Below are positions 16,331 to 25,926 of a DNA stretch of 64,000 nt, piece by piece. The notes below the pieces were generated by a model, which was given only the letters and a program-made list of their open reading frames with translations, searched no databases and was not told the origin of the DNA. Each line of letters begins with the position of its first letter. Positions within the stretch are counted from its first letter, which is position 1. The translations under genes and the position numbers were made by a program. The stretch covers positions 186,001 to 250,000 of the forward strand of contig NZ_JACHYH010000005.1 of the NCBI RefSeq assembly GCF_014192715.1, in the 5' to 3' direction. This DNA comes from Luteibacter sp. Sphag1AF (GTDB taxonomy: Bacteria; Pseudomonadota; Gammaproteobacteria; Xanthomonadales; Rhodanobacteraceae).

Positions 16331-17253
16331 CAGTGGCCTCCTTCGTTTTGCTGCTTAGGATCAGGCGGAGTGGGTGTTGCCGGGACGATTGCTGGCGGAG
16401 GTGAGGGAGCCGCTTGATCAACGATGGTCTGGTTGTCGTTGCGATATTCGGTCATCTGATCAATACGCTTCAGGATGCTGGGTTTCTCCTGATTGTTTCG
16501 CAATTTGTCCTTTTCACTTGTGAGATAGTCAATCTCGACATTGGACGCCCTGACTTCGGATGCAGCCGCGTCTGCATCCCCGGAGGTTACAACGATCTGG
16601 AGGCCAGCCTTCGCATCGGCCAGGATGCCGCACGTCTGATCGCAGTTGGTATAGAAGTCCGACTTATGCGTATTTTCGTGCCGGTCTACACCCTCATGCA
16701 CGACGCGTCCCATGCCGCGTGCGTTGCCCAGATACACCTGTATTCCACCCTTTCCGTCGGTAACAATCGTGTTGATGTTCTTCGCTTGCAGGGGAATTAA
16801 TGCGTAACTTGCCCGACCGTCGGGATCGATGTTCAAAATCGGATTCAGATTTGCATAACTGTATCGGGCGAAGCTCTGTATATCGCCAGCACCCACATTT
16901 TTCGGGTCTATCGATAAAAATCGTGCCGAAGTCGGGTCGTAGTATCTCGCTTGCATATAGATCAAGCCTGAATCGACGTCGCCTACATGCCCCGTGTATC
17001 CCGGACCATCTTCTGGGGTGCCCAGCACTTGGCTCCCGTAGGGTCGGTACTCCGCCGTGGATATCACACTTCCTCCCGCATTCGTCGTTGCAAGCACTGT
17101 CCCTTGTGGGCTGGTGTAATAGTACGTCACGGTTTCGGTAGCGGCCGCCAGCGAGGTGCCAAACGCTGCGATCGCGATAACGGCCACACAAAGGGAGCGG
17201 GCCATCGCCTCGCGAAGCGATCCGAATTGGTCGATCATCGCTATCGTTCTCAT
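16330..17253 (-). CDS. short secreted Rhs-core protein with HExxH C-terminal domain
   Basis: 307 residues. A signal peptide (CVAVIAIAAFGTSLAAA) is followed directly by one Rhs repeat-associated core: EYRPYGSQVLG, GYTGHVGDVDSGLIYMQARY, DPTSARFLSIDP, then ANLNPILNIDPDGR. The variable C-terminus has HENTH at residues 192-196 (HExxH zinc motif). It is followed ~30 residues later by SEVRASNVEIDYL, where a Glu could be the third ligand. A Pro-rich end follows. Normal Rhs proteins exceed 1000 residues; this one keeps only the last core segment and its toxin-like tip. The start at 17253 overlaps the upstream stop as ATGA. Proposed function: an exported metallopeptidase toxin. Confidence 0.7.
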   Translation of the reverse strand: MRTIAMIDQFGSLREAMARSLCVAVIAIAAFGTSLAAATETVTYYYTSPQGTVLATTNAGGSVISTAEYRPYGSQVLGTPEDGPGYTGHVGDVDSGLIYMQARYYDPTSARFLSIDPKNVGAGDIQSFARYSYANLNPILNIDPDGRASYALIPLQAKNINTIVTDGKGGIQVYLGNARGMGRVVHEGVDRHENTHKSDFYTNCDQTCGILADAKAGLQIVVTSGDADAAASEVRASNVEIDYLTSEKDKLRNNQEKPSILKRIDQMTEYRNDNQTIVDQAAPSPPPAIVPATPTPPDPKQQNEGGH

Positions 17254-18004
17254 AACGCATCCACCCACGCGGAACACCCCACGGCGTTACACGCACGCAC
17301 CTGGTAGCCGTAAAGAATGATTTCGCCAATCGGCCCTGACTCCACGAGCTGCAAGGTCGTGGGCGCGTTAACTTGCCACATCGTGGTCGTGTTGTTTCGA
17401 AGCACTTGGTAATAGGTGGCGCCTGGTGTCGCGTTCCACGTAATAGTCAGGATTTCCCGTTTGCCACTGAAGGAATCGATGGCATGAACGTTGGTGGGTG
17501 TCGGCGGAACGTTGTTGACGGACACGGTCGCCGCTGCGCTGTTCGGCCCGCAACCGCCGGCATTGCATGCGGCCACGACGTAAGCGTAGGTGCCGTCGCC
17601 TCGCCCTGACGTGGCCCAACTTCCGGCGCCGTAACCGAGCTGCTTGGCCAACGCGATCAGGGTGCCGTAGCTGGCGATGTCGTAATGCTCGACCTTGTTG
17701 CCACCGCCGATGAGGGCCGCGTCGCGCAAGGGGTCTTCCTCAACACCGTCAATGACCTCTTTGCCCTCCTCCACAAGACCCTCCATCGCAGCGCACTTGA
17801 TACGTTTCAGGCGAATGCCCAACAGTTCCACCACTTGGTCAATGCGTTCGACCTGACCCCAAGGTGACTCTCAAACTCCTCCTTCAAGCCGGGATCTGTA
17901 GATGCGCGCGCCAGTCTGGGCAGTGCTTTGGTTAGTTGCTTTTCGGCGCTGTAGATGTCCGAAAACTCGTGAATGAACAGATCTTCGATGGTTTTGATAG
18001 TCAT
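17250..18004 (-). pseudogene. yciE-type (DUF892) gene fused to a fibronectin-III tail
   Basis: From ATG 18004 the frame encodes the first ~45 residues of a ferritin-like DUF892/YciE protein (TIEDLFIHEFSDIYSAEKQL). A frameshift near 17835 follows, where a few codons are missing. The next frame resumes with VVELLGIRLKRIKCAAMEGL and runs to KQLGYGA. There (about 17600) it switches in frame to a fibronectin-III region (GDGTYAYVVAACNAGGCG; TITWNATPGATYYQVLRN; YQVRACNAVGCSAW). The FN3 part and its ATGA overlap with the Rhs gene belong to the Rhs locus, so a deletion joined the two loci. As a result the Rhs operon now lies behind a yciE promoter region. Confidence 0.75.
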
Positions 18005-18173
18005 GTCACCGCGCTGCTTTAGAAGAGGAGTCACCGTTTGCCGCGGCGCCGACCGTTACCGTTGCCAGAGATCGCTCCAGCTTTTTCAGAAGCAGCCTGC
18101 ATCCTCCGGAAGTTCGTAATGCTACGTTCAAAGCAAGGAACGCTTCCCACAAAAAGCTCTTGGAGACCTGACA

Positions 18174-19355
18174 ATGAAAGCGATCAGCGTAATCATATTA
18201 CTCGCTTGTTTTCCCATCGACGTATCAAGCACTCCGCAAGAAAGCCCACTTCAAATCATTATCAGTCGGCCACCGTCAGCGGCCGCGGCGGAATCTGGCG
18301 TTGTAATATTTACGATGAAAAACCAAGGCGCTGACCCGGTCTATGTGCTGAAACCGCTCACGCCGTTCTCCACAACGGGTGAGCGCCTGACGAACAATGT
18401 TTTTGAAGTGCTTGATGCCCGCGGAATAAACGCAAGATATACCAGTATATATAACAGCGGAGTTGCCTATGTCAGTGACGGAATTGACGGGAGAGCTTTC
18501 TTCAGAATGAGCCCGGGAGATTCCCTGTCAAGAGAGATAGATTTGTCGAAGAGCTACGATTTAAGTACTGGCGGCATATATACATTGAGATTCAATCGCC
18601 CTGTAATCGGTGAGCCCGCTCAGGACGAGCGCGGAGTTTCGCGTTTTCTCCAAATAGATTCTGCCCGGCAACCAATAAGCAACACGTTGGACATTTCGGT
18701 CAAAGCCGTTTTGGAAATGCAGGATAAAACGCTTGGGCTCTACGACACGCCACAAGCGACGGTTTGTGAAGCATCCAAGCAAGATGTAATCGATGCGGCC
18801 ATGTCCAGGGCAATGGCGTTGTCTACGAGCGCTACTCAGCACAATGCTAGCCTGTGGTACTACGAGGGCGAAGGCAATACCTTTACCGCAAAGCTGAAAA
18901 ATGACTTCCGACGGAACAATTGGTTGGGGAGCTATGACCCCAACTGGCTTGCCGCGATTGATCCGCATTGGTTCGACACGGAAAATTTCTATCCAATAAA
19001 GGTCACTTCCGCTATTGCTTTGCGACTTGGCGGAATACCCTATACGAGGCCCATATCATTCGACTGCGCGTGTCCGCCCGAATGGGGCGCAACAGATCTG
19101 ACCGCTGCAGTGGCTTTGTCCAATCAGAAAATCGGCATCTGCCCCCGATTTTTCGAGCTCAGCGATGGCGGGTTTGACACCAAAGCAGGAGCACTCATCC
19201 ACGAGGCAGCACATTTTTCCGACGATTTGGCACAGGGAGCCGTGGATATCAGATATGGAACCGGACCTTCGGCGCAACTGGCGAAAGACAATAAGTCAGC
19301 GGCAATCAGAAACGCCGACAATTACAAATTCTTCGTCGAAAGTGGCGGCCTTTAA
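18174..19355 (+). CDS. secreted M35-like (lysine-specific) metallopeptidase
   Basis: 393 residues with a signal peptide (VIILLACFPIDVSS). Residues ~25-150 form a beta-sandwich pro-domain (VIFTMKNQGADPVYVLKPL; MSPGDSLSREIDLSKSYDL). The C-terminal catalytic region has HEAAH at 343-347, then GAVDIRYG. M35 aspzincins have HExxH followed by a GTxDxxYG-type motif whose Asp binds zinc. Here the Thr is Ala but the Asp and Tyr-Gly are kept. The family cleaves proteins, often before lysine. The gene is clearly AT-richer than its neighbours, suggesting recent transfer. Start ATG 18174 follows GGAGACC. Confidence 0.82.
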   Translation: MKAISVIILLACFPIDVSSTPQESPLQIIISRPPSAAAAESGVVIFTMKNQGADPVYVLKPLTPFSTTGERLTNNVFEVLDARGINARYTSIYNSGVAYVSDGIDGRAFFRMSPGDSLSREIDLSKSYDLSTGGIYTLRFNRPVIGEPAQDERGVSRFLQIDSARQPISNTLDISVKAVLEMQDKTLGLYDTPQATVCEASKQDVIDAAMSRAMALSTSATQHNASLWYYEGEGNTFTAKLKNDFRRNNWLGSYDPNWLAAIDPHWFDTENFYPIKVTSAIALRLGGIPYTRPISFDCACPPEWGATDLTAAVALSNQKIGICPRFFELSDGGFDTKAGALIHEAAHFSDDLAQGAVDIRYGTGPSAQLAKDNKSAAIRNADNYKFFVESGGL

Positions 19356-19361
19356 AAAGGT

Positions 19362-19450
19362 TCATCGTGGATTACCGGGGAAGGCGGCGCGTATTTTCAT
19401 AAAGAAGTACGCGCCATCCCTGTAGCAGTAGGCCATGCGCTTCATGACCT
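19362..19450 (-). pseudogene. C-terminal end of a transposase
   Basis: The minus-strand frame ending at 19362 reads MKRMAYCYRDGAYFFMKI and ends in AAFPGNPR, a tail I associate with proteobacterial transposases (family uncertain, possibly ISL3). Only about 28 codons are recognisable. It abuts the 3' end of the metallopeptidase gene. Confidence 0.5.
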
Positions 19451-19463
19451 TGAGGATGCCGCG

Positions 19464-19590
19464 CCCGGTGGGTCTGGACCGCACGCTGCGCATCCACTTC
19501 TTGTAGCAGTGGTATGCGTTGAGCGATCCGGCCGTGGAAGAAGCCCGGTATGACTCGGCATCGATGCGCCGATTCGTGGGGCGGTTCAAG
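19464..19590 (+). pseudogene. internal fragment of an IS5-family transposase
   Basis: The plus strand encodes VGLDRTLRIHFL, a TAG, then QWYALSDPAVEEARYDSASM and RRF. IS5 transposases have LRIHFLQQWYALSDPAMEE here, so the TAG replaces a Gln codon. No start, no DDE catalytic part and no inverted repeats remain. The rest of 19591-19716 holds no gene. Confidence 0.75.
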
Positions 19591-19716
19591 GTGCGGCGTG
19601 CGGCAACGGTGCGACGACCGCCTGTTGTAGCCGCCATAATCGAAGTCCACCTTCAGAACGGGGTTCCTCTGGAGATGGCGGCCGCCCTTCATCCATATAA
19701 AGCGCCCAACCGGCCA

Positions 19717-22700
19717 TTAGAAGAAGTACGTGTACTTCAGCGCGCCCTCATTCATGCGATATCCGTTGCCGAATTGCCCGGTGTAGTCCAGGCGCAGCTC
19801 GGAATGTGCATTCAGCGTCAGATCCAGCGCCGCGTCATATTGATTCATCTGGCGTGGGGCGTTGAATGCGCTGTTGAACGAGCCGACGCTGTCGGATGAG
19901 CCGGCCAGACGCATGTCCGTATTCCAACTGTTGCCACTGTAGAAGGCGCGACCCACGCCGACGGACGGGCGCAGTTGGACACCGTTGTCGAAGGTGAAGC
20001 GGTCGCCGGCCTCGATCATGGGCGTAGCGGCAAAGATGGTGCCGTTGCCTGCCGCCACCTTCAGGCCAATCGCTCCGGCGGTGCTCTCCTGGAAGCTGTC
20101 GGTATGGACGTTCACTAGATGCAGATCAAGGTACGGCCGCACATACCAGCTGCTGTCAGAGAAAAGATACGAAATACGCGAGTGCAAGCCGATGTTCGTT
20201 CCATCGAACGACCCGGTCGCCTGGATGCGCTGATCGACCAGTTGCAGGTTGCGTGCAGACTGGTAGCTTCCCTGCGATGCATCCATTGCACCGGTAAAGG
20301 TCCAGTTACCCATCTCGCGCTTCACCACGCCGCCGATGCTGAAACCGTGATCAGTGACGCCGCCAACGCCGCTGGACGCGGATTCAGTGCCATTGTTGTA
20401 TGCCACCGAGCCGCCCACCCACCAGCCGTCGGCGAACTCGTGCTGACCACCCATTTGCACCACGTGCTCGTTGAGGTGGTAGCCGTCACCCTCACCGTCC
20501 GCATTGCTTACCTGATCGGTCACGCGGCCCCATACGCAGTCGTGCTCACGCTGATCCGCGGGCGTGTCGCCATTGTTAGGACAGGCGTTCATGCGATTGA
20601 CGAACGACTCACTCGCATTGATGCGCGCAACGCCAACCATTTGCAGGGATTCGGCTCCCAGCCCATTGAGTGTGGCCGCGTAATGGGCGGGATCCTTGAC
20701 CTGGTCCAGCACGCTATACAGGGGGGACAGTGCAGTCACTCCGGCATCGAAATTCGCCTGCAGGTGATTGGCCAACTGCTGGGCGTTGCGTGAAAGTCCT
20801 GCCTCTTGCGCCGTGCTCGCCAGCTTGGCCTGCGGCGTCACCGAGAGCACACCATTGCTCAGAGTCGGCGTGTACTGAAACAGGTAGTTCGACGCATCCA
20901 CGACTTTGTAATCACCTGTTCCGAGGCTCGTGGGCACCGATAGCACCGCGACGGTGTTGGGGGCCATCGTTACCGGGTTGATCTGGATGGTGCCCACGAG
21001 GCTTGCACCCTTTGCGACGGTTAGCTCTGAATCCTGCTTGTTGGCAAAATCGACGTAGGTTTCCAGCGTGCCATCGAGGACCAGATAGCTGTCCAGATAG
21101 GTACCCGGAACCGAACCACCGTTGGTCAGGCCCTTGCCTACGATCATGGTCCCGGTGTTGTCGACGGAACTCGCAAGGCTGATGCTGCCAGTCGGGAGTA
21201 CCCACGTGCCGGCGTTGGACAACGTGCCGCCGCTGCCCAGGCTGATTCGGCCATAGAGGGTGCCCGATGCCTGGTTGGTAACCTCGACGTTGCCGCGCTC
21301 GGCGACGATTGCGCTTCCGAACGCACCGCTGTAGCCGATGAGTCCGGAGTTGGTCACCGTGTTACTCGCCGCATTGCTGTTGAAGATGATCGCATCCGAT
21401 CCGGCGCCCGTCGCGGTGACTTCTCCTGTCACATTCACGGCAGTTGCGCTGCTTGATGCCGTGTTGCCATCTGCATTGACATAGATCGCCGTGGCGCCCT
21501 CCCCCATCGTGGTCACCTTGCCGCCCACGTTGACGGTGACCTGCCCAGAGGTGCCAGTGCCGCCCGCCGTTCCCATATAAGCGGTATTCTCGCTAGCCAC
21601 CAATCCGCCGCCGCCGCCCACGCTCTGCGCGAAGACACCGATCGCATTGGTGCCGGTCGTGGTCACGCTCGCACCGGTCGGAACATTGACCAGTACAGTG
21701 CCGCCATTGCCGATGCTGCCCTTGGTCAGCCAGTTGGTCGTTTCCGGCGTGAACGCACCTGCGCCTGTGGCGCTGGACAGGTCGCCGCCAAGAAGACCGG
21801 CACCCCCGATGCTTTGCGCGATGACACCGTATGCTCCGCTGCCGGACGTGGCGACATGACCTTGTACGTTGACCGACGCGTCATGGCCATCGCCGGACAT
21901 GCCGTTCACGCTACTGGCGCTGAAGTAGTTCTGCGCGTTGGAGGCAACGCCCTGAACCCAGCCACCGCCACCACCGATGCTTTGCGCCACGATGCCCGGT
22001 GAATCCTGGCCCATGGTCTGCACATTTTGCGCAGTCACCGTCACGCTGCCGCCATCGCCACAGGAGGCCAGCGCCTGTCCGCCGCACACCACCGCCTGGT
22101 CCTTGCCCGCAAGTTGGAAGCCTGACATCTGGAGGCCGCCCGTGCTCACTGCGCCACCAGTCGTGGGGTCCGTCACCGTGCCATTGAGCGTCACCAGGCC
22201 GCCACCGCCGCCCACGCTCATCGCGCCGATACCCGCTGCATACGAGCCTGTTGTCGACACCTGCGTGGGCGCCGCCTGATTTACTGCCGGAATGCTGAGG
22301 ACAGTGACATCCTGGCCATTGCCTGTGGCGCCGGCATCACCGCCAAGCTCGACGTTGACCGTCTGCAAGGTGTTGCTGCCGTTTAACACGCTGGTGGCAG
22401 TAACACCGCCGGTGCCGCCACCGCCACCGAAGCTGCCGGCAAAGATGCCAAGCGAACCACTGCCAGCCGTGGTGACGCTGCCATTGTTGAGCACGGACAC
22501 ATTGCCGCCATCGCCTGCTGAACCGCCCCGGCCGCCCACGGCCACCGTGACGTTGAGCTTTGAGGGCGTCGTGCTGGTGTTGTTGGAGGCCGCGACCGTT
22601 CCACCATCGCCACCTCCGCCGCCCACGCTCAGTGCGAAGATGCCATCGGACATCGGCCCCAGCGTCTGAATGGCGCCAGTGCCTGCGTTGTTGACGTAGA

Positions 22701-25700
22701 CGTCGCCGCCGGTGTCGCCGCTACCGCCTTTGCCAGCAAAGCCACCGCCTACCGTCAGCGACACATTGAGATCGCCACCACCCGCACCACTGGCCTGCGG
22801 CTTCGCGCCATTGGCCGCATTGTTCTGGTAGTAGCCCTTCAGCAGGTTGACGGTCCAGTTCACGCCCTTGTCGAACAGCTGTGCAGCGTTGGGGACGAAC
22901 CCGTCCGTTTTGTTGCTGTAGGTTGAAACGACACTGGGCAAGGATGCCTGAAGGTAGTTGAAGAGCTGCGTTTGCGGGTCATTGCCGCCGGCCGTGCCCG
23001 CCTTGCCGCCATTGCCGCCACCACCGCCGACACTTTCCGCGTAAACGCCCGCGGAATCTCCGCCTCCGGTCACGATGGTGCCGGCGTTGTTCACGGTCAC
23101 CGTGCCGCCGACGTTGCCATTGCCGCCATTACCACCCACGGCAACGCGCGCATCCAGCGTGCCGGAGCTGCCGTTGCTTTGGCCGCCACTGCCATTGCCC
23201 CCAATGCCACCGACGCTCTGCGCAAAGATGCCGCGCGCGCTGTCGCCCATGGTGATGATGGTGGCGCCTTGGGCGTTGGTTGCCGTCACGTCACCCCCGG
23301 CGTCACCGCTGCCACCATTGCCACCGACGGACAGCTGCAACTGGCCAGACTTCTTGCTGTCGTTGTCGGCGAACTGCGAGGTGTCGGCGTACCCGGTGCC
23401 GCCGTTGCCGCCGCCACCGCCGACGCTCTGCGCGAAGATCGCATCGCTGTCGCCGGCCATGGTCCAGATCAGGCCGTTGTTCGTGGCTGTCACCTGGCCG
23501 CCGGTACCACCGCCTTTGCCGTCACCGCCGATGGCGAGGTTGACGTTGATGGTGGAACCCTTCGTGCTCGTCTGCGTGGAACTCGAATCGCCACCGTTAC
23601 CACCACCGCCGCCAATGCTCTGCACTTCCAGGCCGTGCGAACCGGAGCCACTGGTAACGATGGAGAAATTGTTAGTGCCCTGGACGTTGCCGCCATCGCC
23701 ACCGCCGCCGCCCTGGCCGCCGATAGAGAGATTGAAATCCAGCGACGGCACTTCACCGGTGTTGAGCAGCTGATACGCCGCGGCCTTGCTCGCACCGCCA
23801 TTACCGCCGCCACCGCCCACACTGAGGACTTGCATGCCGAAGGCATCGCTTCCCTGCGTGAGGATCTGGCCGTTGTTGGTCGAGTACACGTCGCCCGCCG
23901 TGCCCGCCGAGCCGCCCGCGCCGCCTACGGCAAGCGTCACATCGAGCTGCGCGCCGCCCTCGATCGAGCTGGCCGAACCGCCGTTGCCGCCGCCTCCGCC
24001 AACCGCCAGCGCCTGCATGCCAATCGAATGGGCACCGTTGGTCTGAATGATGCCGTTGTTGACAGCATTGACCTGCTGCGTGCCGCGCGTACCGGCGTTG
24101 CCGCCCGAGCCGCCAGTGCCACCGACGGTCATCGTGAAGGCTCCGGCCGTGAAGGTCGATGCATTACCGCCCGAGCCACCGCCGCCGCCAATGCTCATCG
24201 CCGAGATGCCATCGGATCGATCGCCATGGGTCAGGATGACGAGGCCGGGCATCGCGGTGCCATCGTCCTTCTGGCCGTTCACCACCGTCACCGTGCCACC
24301 GAGACCGCCCTGCTCGCCCTTGCCACCCACCGACATGCCGGCCAGCACACCATTGGCCGTCGCATCGCCACCGGCACCGCCGCCACCGCCAATGCTCTGG
24401 GCAACGATGCCGCTGGAGTCATCGCCGTTGGTCGTGATGGCGGCCTGCGTGTCTGCGCTGGTCGCGTCCGAATAGGTCTGCACAACGACATTGCCGCCGT
24501 TGCCACCATCGGCACCATTGCCGGCTTTCGACTTGAACACCGACCCGGCGTCCGCACCGTCGCCTCCCGAGCCGCCGATACTCTGCGCGAGCAGCGCCGG
24601 CGTGGTGTAGCCCTTCGTGGTGACGTTGATGTCGCCCAGCGTCAACGTCACAGCGCCACCGTCACCGGCCTTGCCGCCGGTGCCCGCATAGGCGGGGGTG
24701 CCATTGGCATCGCCACCCGTGCCGCCGCCACCGCCCAACGATTGGGCGGACACGCCCGCGCTGAGGAAGGATGTCTCGACCGTGCCATCGTCATGGGGCA
24801 GATTGAACGTGTTGCCTTGGGCCGCCAGCGGCGAGCCGACGGCCGAGATGAGCCACGAATTACTGTTCGGCTCGCCCGTGATGGTTGCGGTGACCGCGCC
24901 ACCGGTGCCACCCGTACCGCCGTTGCCGCCTCTGGCCGTGTCCGGGGAGTAAGCCGCAACACCCTCACTGCCCTGGCCGCCCTGGCTGAGAAGTTCGATT
25001 GCCGTGCCCGCGGATACGAAGCTCGCGTCCTGGGTCGCAAGCGATACGTTACCGCCTGCTCCACCAGCGGCGCCGGCGTTGGCTGTGGTGTCGCCTACCG
25101 AATGTTGTGCCGTGCCCGAGCTGCTGTAGGCGGGATCAAAGCCACCGCCGGCACCACCGGTCGAGGACATCAGCAGCGCCGTCGTACCAGGGTTGCTTCC
25201 CGACCAGCCATTCGTGCTGATGATGCTGCCGGAGAGGTTGGCTGTGACGTCGCCACCGTTTCCGGCGGCGCCGGCCTTGCCCGGATCGCCATTGGTTCCG
25301 GTGTAGCTGCCGCCATAACCGCCTGCGCCACCGGTGCTTTGCAGCACTACCGCAGCTGGCCCCGTCGTGCTGCTGGTGATGGTCGTATTGAGATCACTCA
25401 CGAACTGCAGCAAGTCGGGTGTACCGCCCTGGCCGCCGTTGCCACCGAACGGGCCGTAGTTGCCGCCTTTGACCGCAGTGCCTTTGCCACCCGTGCCGCC
25501 AGCCAGCAACAGGCTGAGGGTCGGGCTCGTGCCACCCGACGTCATCCGGGCGCCATTGGTCAATTCAACCGAAAGCACCGGGCCACCCGGCGCCGGGCTG
25601 CCATCCTGAGGATGAGTATCGTCACCCTGGCCATCCGCACCGGATTGACCTGTTTGGTTGTTGGCATAGGCGCCCTGCGCGCCGCTGAGCGGAATGGTCT

Positions 25701-25824
25701 GCGCGAAACTCTGGCTCAGCGGAAGCAGGGCACCAAGGAGCAATGCCAGCGGGGTCCGGCGGGGAAAACGTGCGTGCGAGTGAAAGGCAGGCGGCCGCGA
25801 GCCGCCGACAATGATCGGAGCCAT
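19717..25824 (-). CDS. giant glycine-rich autotransporter
   Basis: A 2035-residue type V autotransporter. A signal sequence (LALLLGALLPLSQSFAQ) begins a passenger of ~1650 residues. The passenger has about 16 modules, each ending in [SA]-[VIF]-GGGGG-x-GG after a D-S-x-G-I/A-x-A-Q-like strand, the pattern of a repetitive beta-helix with Gly turns. The last ~290 residues are the outer-membrane barrel, ending in YTYFF (aromatic C-terminus needed by the Bam complex). Barrel-side DTPADQREHDCVWGR carries the second of two Cys. The start has TGAGGA upstream. It lies divergent from a TetR gene with a palindrome between them. Likely a surface adhesin or biofilm protein. Confidence 0.9.
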   Translation of the reverse strand: MAPIIVGGSRPPAFHSHARFPRRTPLALLLGALLPLSQSFAQTIPLSGAQGAYANNQTGQSGADGQGDDTHPQDGSPAPGGPVLSVELTNGARMTSGGTSPTLSLLLAGGTGGKGTAVKGGNYGPFGGNGGQGGTPDLLQFVSDLNTTITSSTTGPAAVVLQSTGGAGGYGGSYTGTNGDPGKAGAAGNGGDVTANLSGSIISTNGWSGSNPGTTALLMSSTGGAGGGFDPAYSSSGTAQHSVGDTTANAGAAGGAGGNVSLATQDASFVSAGTAIELLSQGGQGSEGVAAYSPDTARGGNGGTGGTGGAVTATITGEPNSNSWLISAVGSPLAAQGNTFNLPHDDGTVETSFLSAGVSAQSLGGGGGTGGDANGTPAYAGTGGKAGDGGAVTLTLGDINVTTKGYTTPALLAQSIGGSGGDGADAGSVFKSKAGNGADGGNGGNVVVQTYSDATSADTQAAITTNGDDSSGIVAQSIGGGGGAGGDATANGVLAGMSVGGKGEQGGLGGTVTVVNGQKDDGTAMPGLVILTHGDRSDGISAMSIGGGGGSGGNASTFTAGAFTMTVGGTGGSGGNAGTRGTQQVNAVNNGIIQTNGAHSIGMQALAVGGGGGNGGSASSIEGGAQLDVTLAVGGAGGSAGTAGDVYSTNNGQILTQGSDAFGMQVLSVGGGGGNGGASKAAAYQLLNTGEVPSLDFNLSIGGQGGGGGDGGNVQGTNNFSIVTSGSGSHGLEVQSIGGGGGNGGDSSSTQTSTKGSTINVNLAIGGDGKGGGTGGQVTATNNGLIWTMAGDSDAIFAQSVGGGGGNGGTGYADTSQFADNDSKKSGQLQLSVGGNGGSGDAGGDVTATNAQGATIITMGDSARGIFAQSVGGIGGNGSGGQSNGSSGTLDARVAVGGNGGNGNVGGTVTVNNAGTIVTGGGDSAGVYAESVGGGGGNGGKAGTAGGNDPQTQLFNYLQASLPSVVSTYSNKTDGFVPNAAQLFDKGVNWTVNLLKGYYQNNAANGAKPQASGAGGGDLNVSLTVGGGFAGKGGSGDTGGDVYVNNAGTGAIQTLGPMSDGIFALSVGGGGGDGGTVAASNNTSTTPSKLNVTVAVGGRGGSAGDGGNVSVLNNGSVTTAGSGSLGIFAGSFGGGGGTGGVTATSVLNGSNTLQTVNVELGGDAGATGNGQDVTVLSIPAVNQAAPTQVSTTGSYAAGIGAMSVGGGGGLVTLNGTVTDPTTGGAVSTGGLQMSGFQLAGKDQAVVCGGQALASCGDGGSVTVTAQNVQTMGQDSPGIVAQSIGGGGGWVQGVASNAQNYFSASSVNGMSGDGHDASVNVQGHVATSGSGAYGVIAQSIGGAGLLGGDLSSATGAGAFTPETTNWLTKGSIGNGGTVLVNVPTGASVTTTGTNAIGVFAQSVGGGGGLVASENTAYMGTAGGTGTSGQVTVNVGGKVTTMGEGATAIYVNADGNTASSSATAVNVTGEVTATGAGSDAIIFNSNAASNTVTNSGLIGYSGAFGSAIVAERGNVEVTNQASGTLYGRISLGSGGTLSNAGTWVLPTGSISLASSVDNTGTMIVGKGLTNGGSVPGTYLDSYLVLDGTLETYVDFANKQDSELTVAKGASLVGTIQINPVTMAPNTVAVLSVPTSLGTGDYKVVDASNYLFQYTPTLSNGVLSVTPQAKLASTAQEAGLSRNAQQLANHLQANFDAGVTALSPLYSVLDQVKDPAHYAATLNGLGAESLQMVGVARINASESFVNRMNACPNNGDTPADQREHDCVWGRVTDQVSNADGEGDGYHLNEHVVQMGGQHEFADGWWVGGSVAYNNGTESASSGVGGVTDHGFSIGGVVKREMGNWTFTGAMDASQGSYQSARNLQLVDQRIQATGSFDGTNIGLHSRISYLFSDSSWYVRPYLDLHLVNVHTDSFQESTAGAIGLKVAAGNGTIFAATPMIEAGDRFTFDNGVQLRPSVGVGRAFYSGNSWNTDMRLAGSSDSVGSFNSAFNAPRQMNQYDAALDLTLNAHSELRLDYTGQFGNGYRMNEGALKYTYFF

Positions 25825-25878
25825 GGGAATATCCTCAGGAGGTCTGCAATCGCCCTTGCCGGGCGGGACGCGACCATG

Positions 25879-25897
25879 ATATGAGCAATGCTCATAT
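25879..25897. promoter_or_regulatory. TetR-type operator between autotransporter and tetR
   Basis: ATATGAGCAATGCTCATAT is a 19-bp near-perfect palindrome in the 102-bp gap between the autotransporter start and the TetR start. It is the expected binding site for the divergent TetR protein, and would repress both genes. Confidence 0.8.
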
Positions 25898-25926
25898 TTT
25901 GGGACTCACGTTCCCGGGACTTGGCC

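Noticed and set aside
16414-16800. Plus-strand frame opposite the Rhs gene
   Set aside because: The minus strand carries unmistakable Rhs core motifs and coupled gene overlaps.
20000-25800. CRISPR-like or tandem DNA repeat array
   Set aside because: The regular GCCGCC-rich pattern is simply codons of the Gly-rich modules; spacing varies and spacers are coding.
22972-25884. A 970-codon open frame on the plus strand
   Set aside because: It is antisense to the autotransporter; the GC-rich Gly codons leave the opposite strand free of stops. The product is Ala/Thr/Arg-rich low complexity with no ribosome site.
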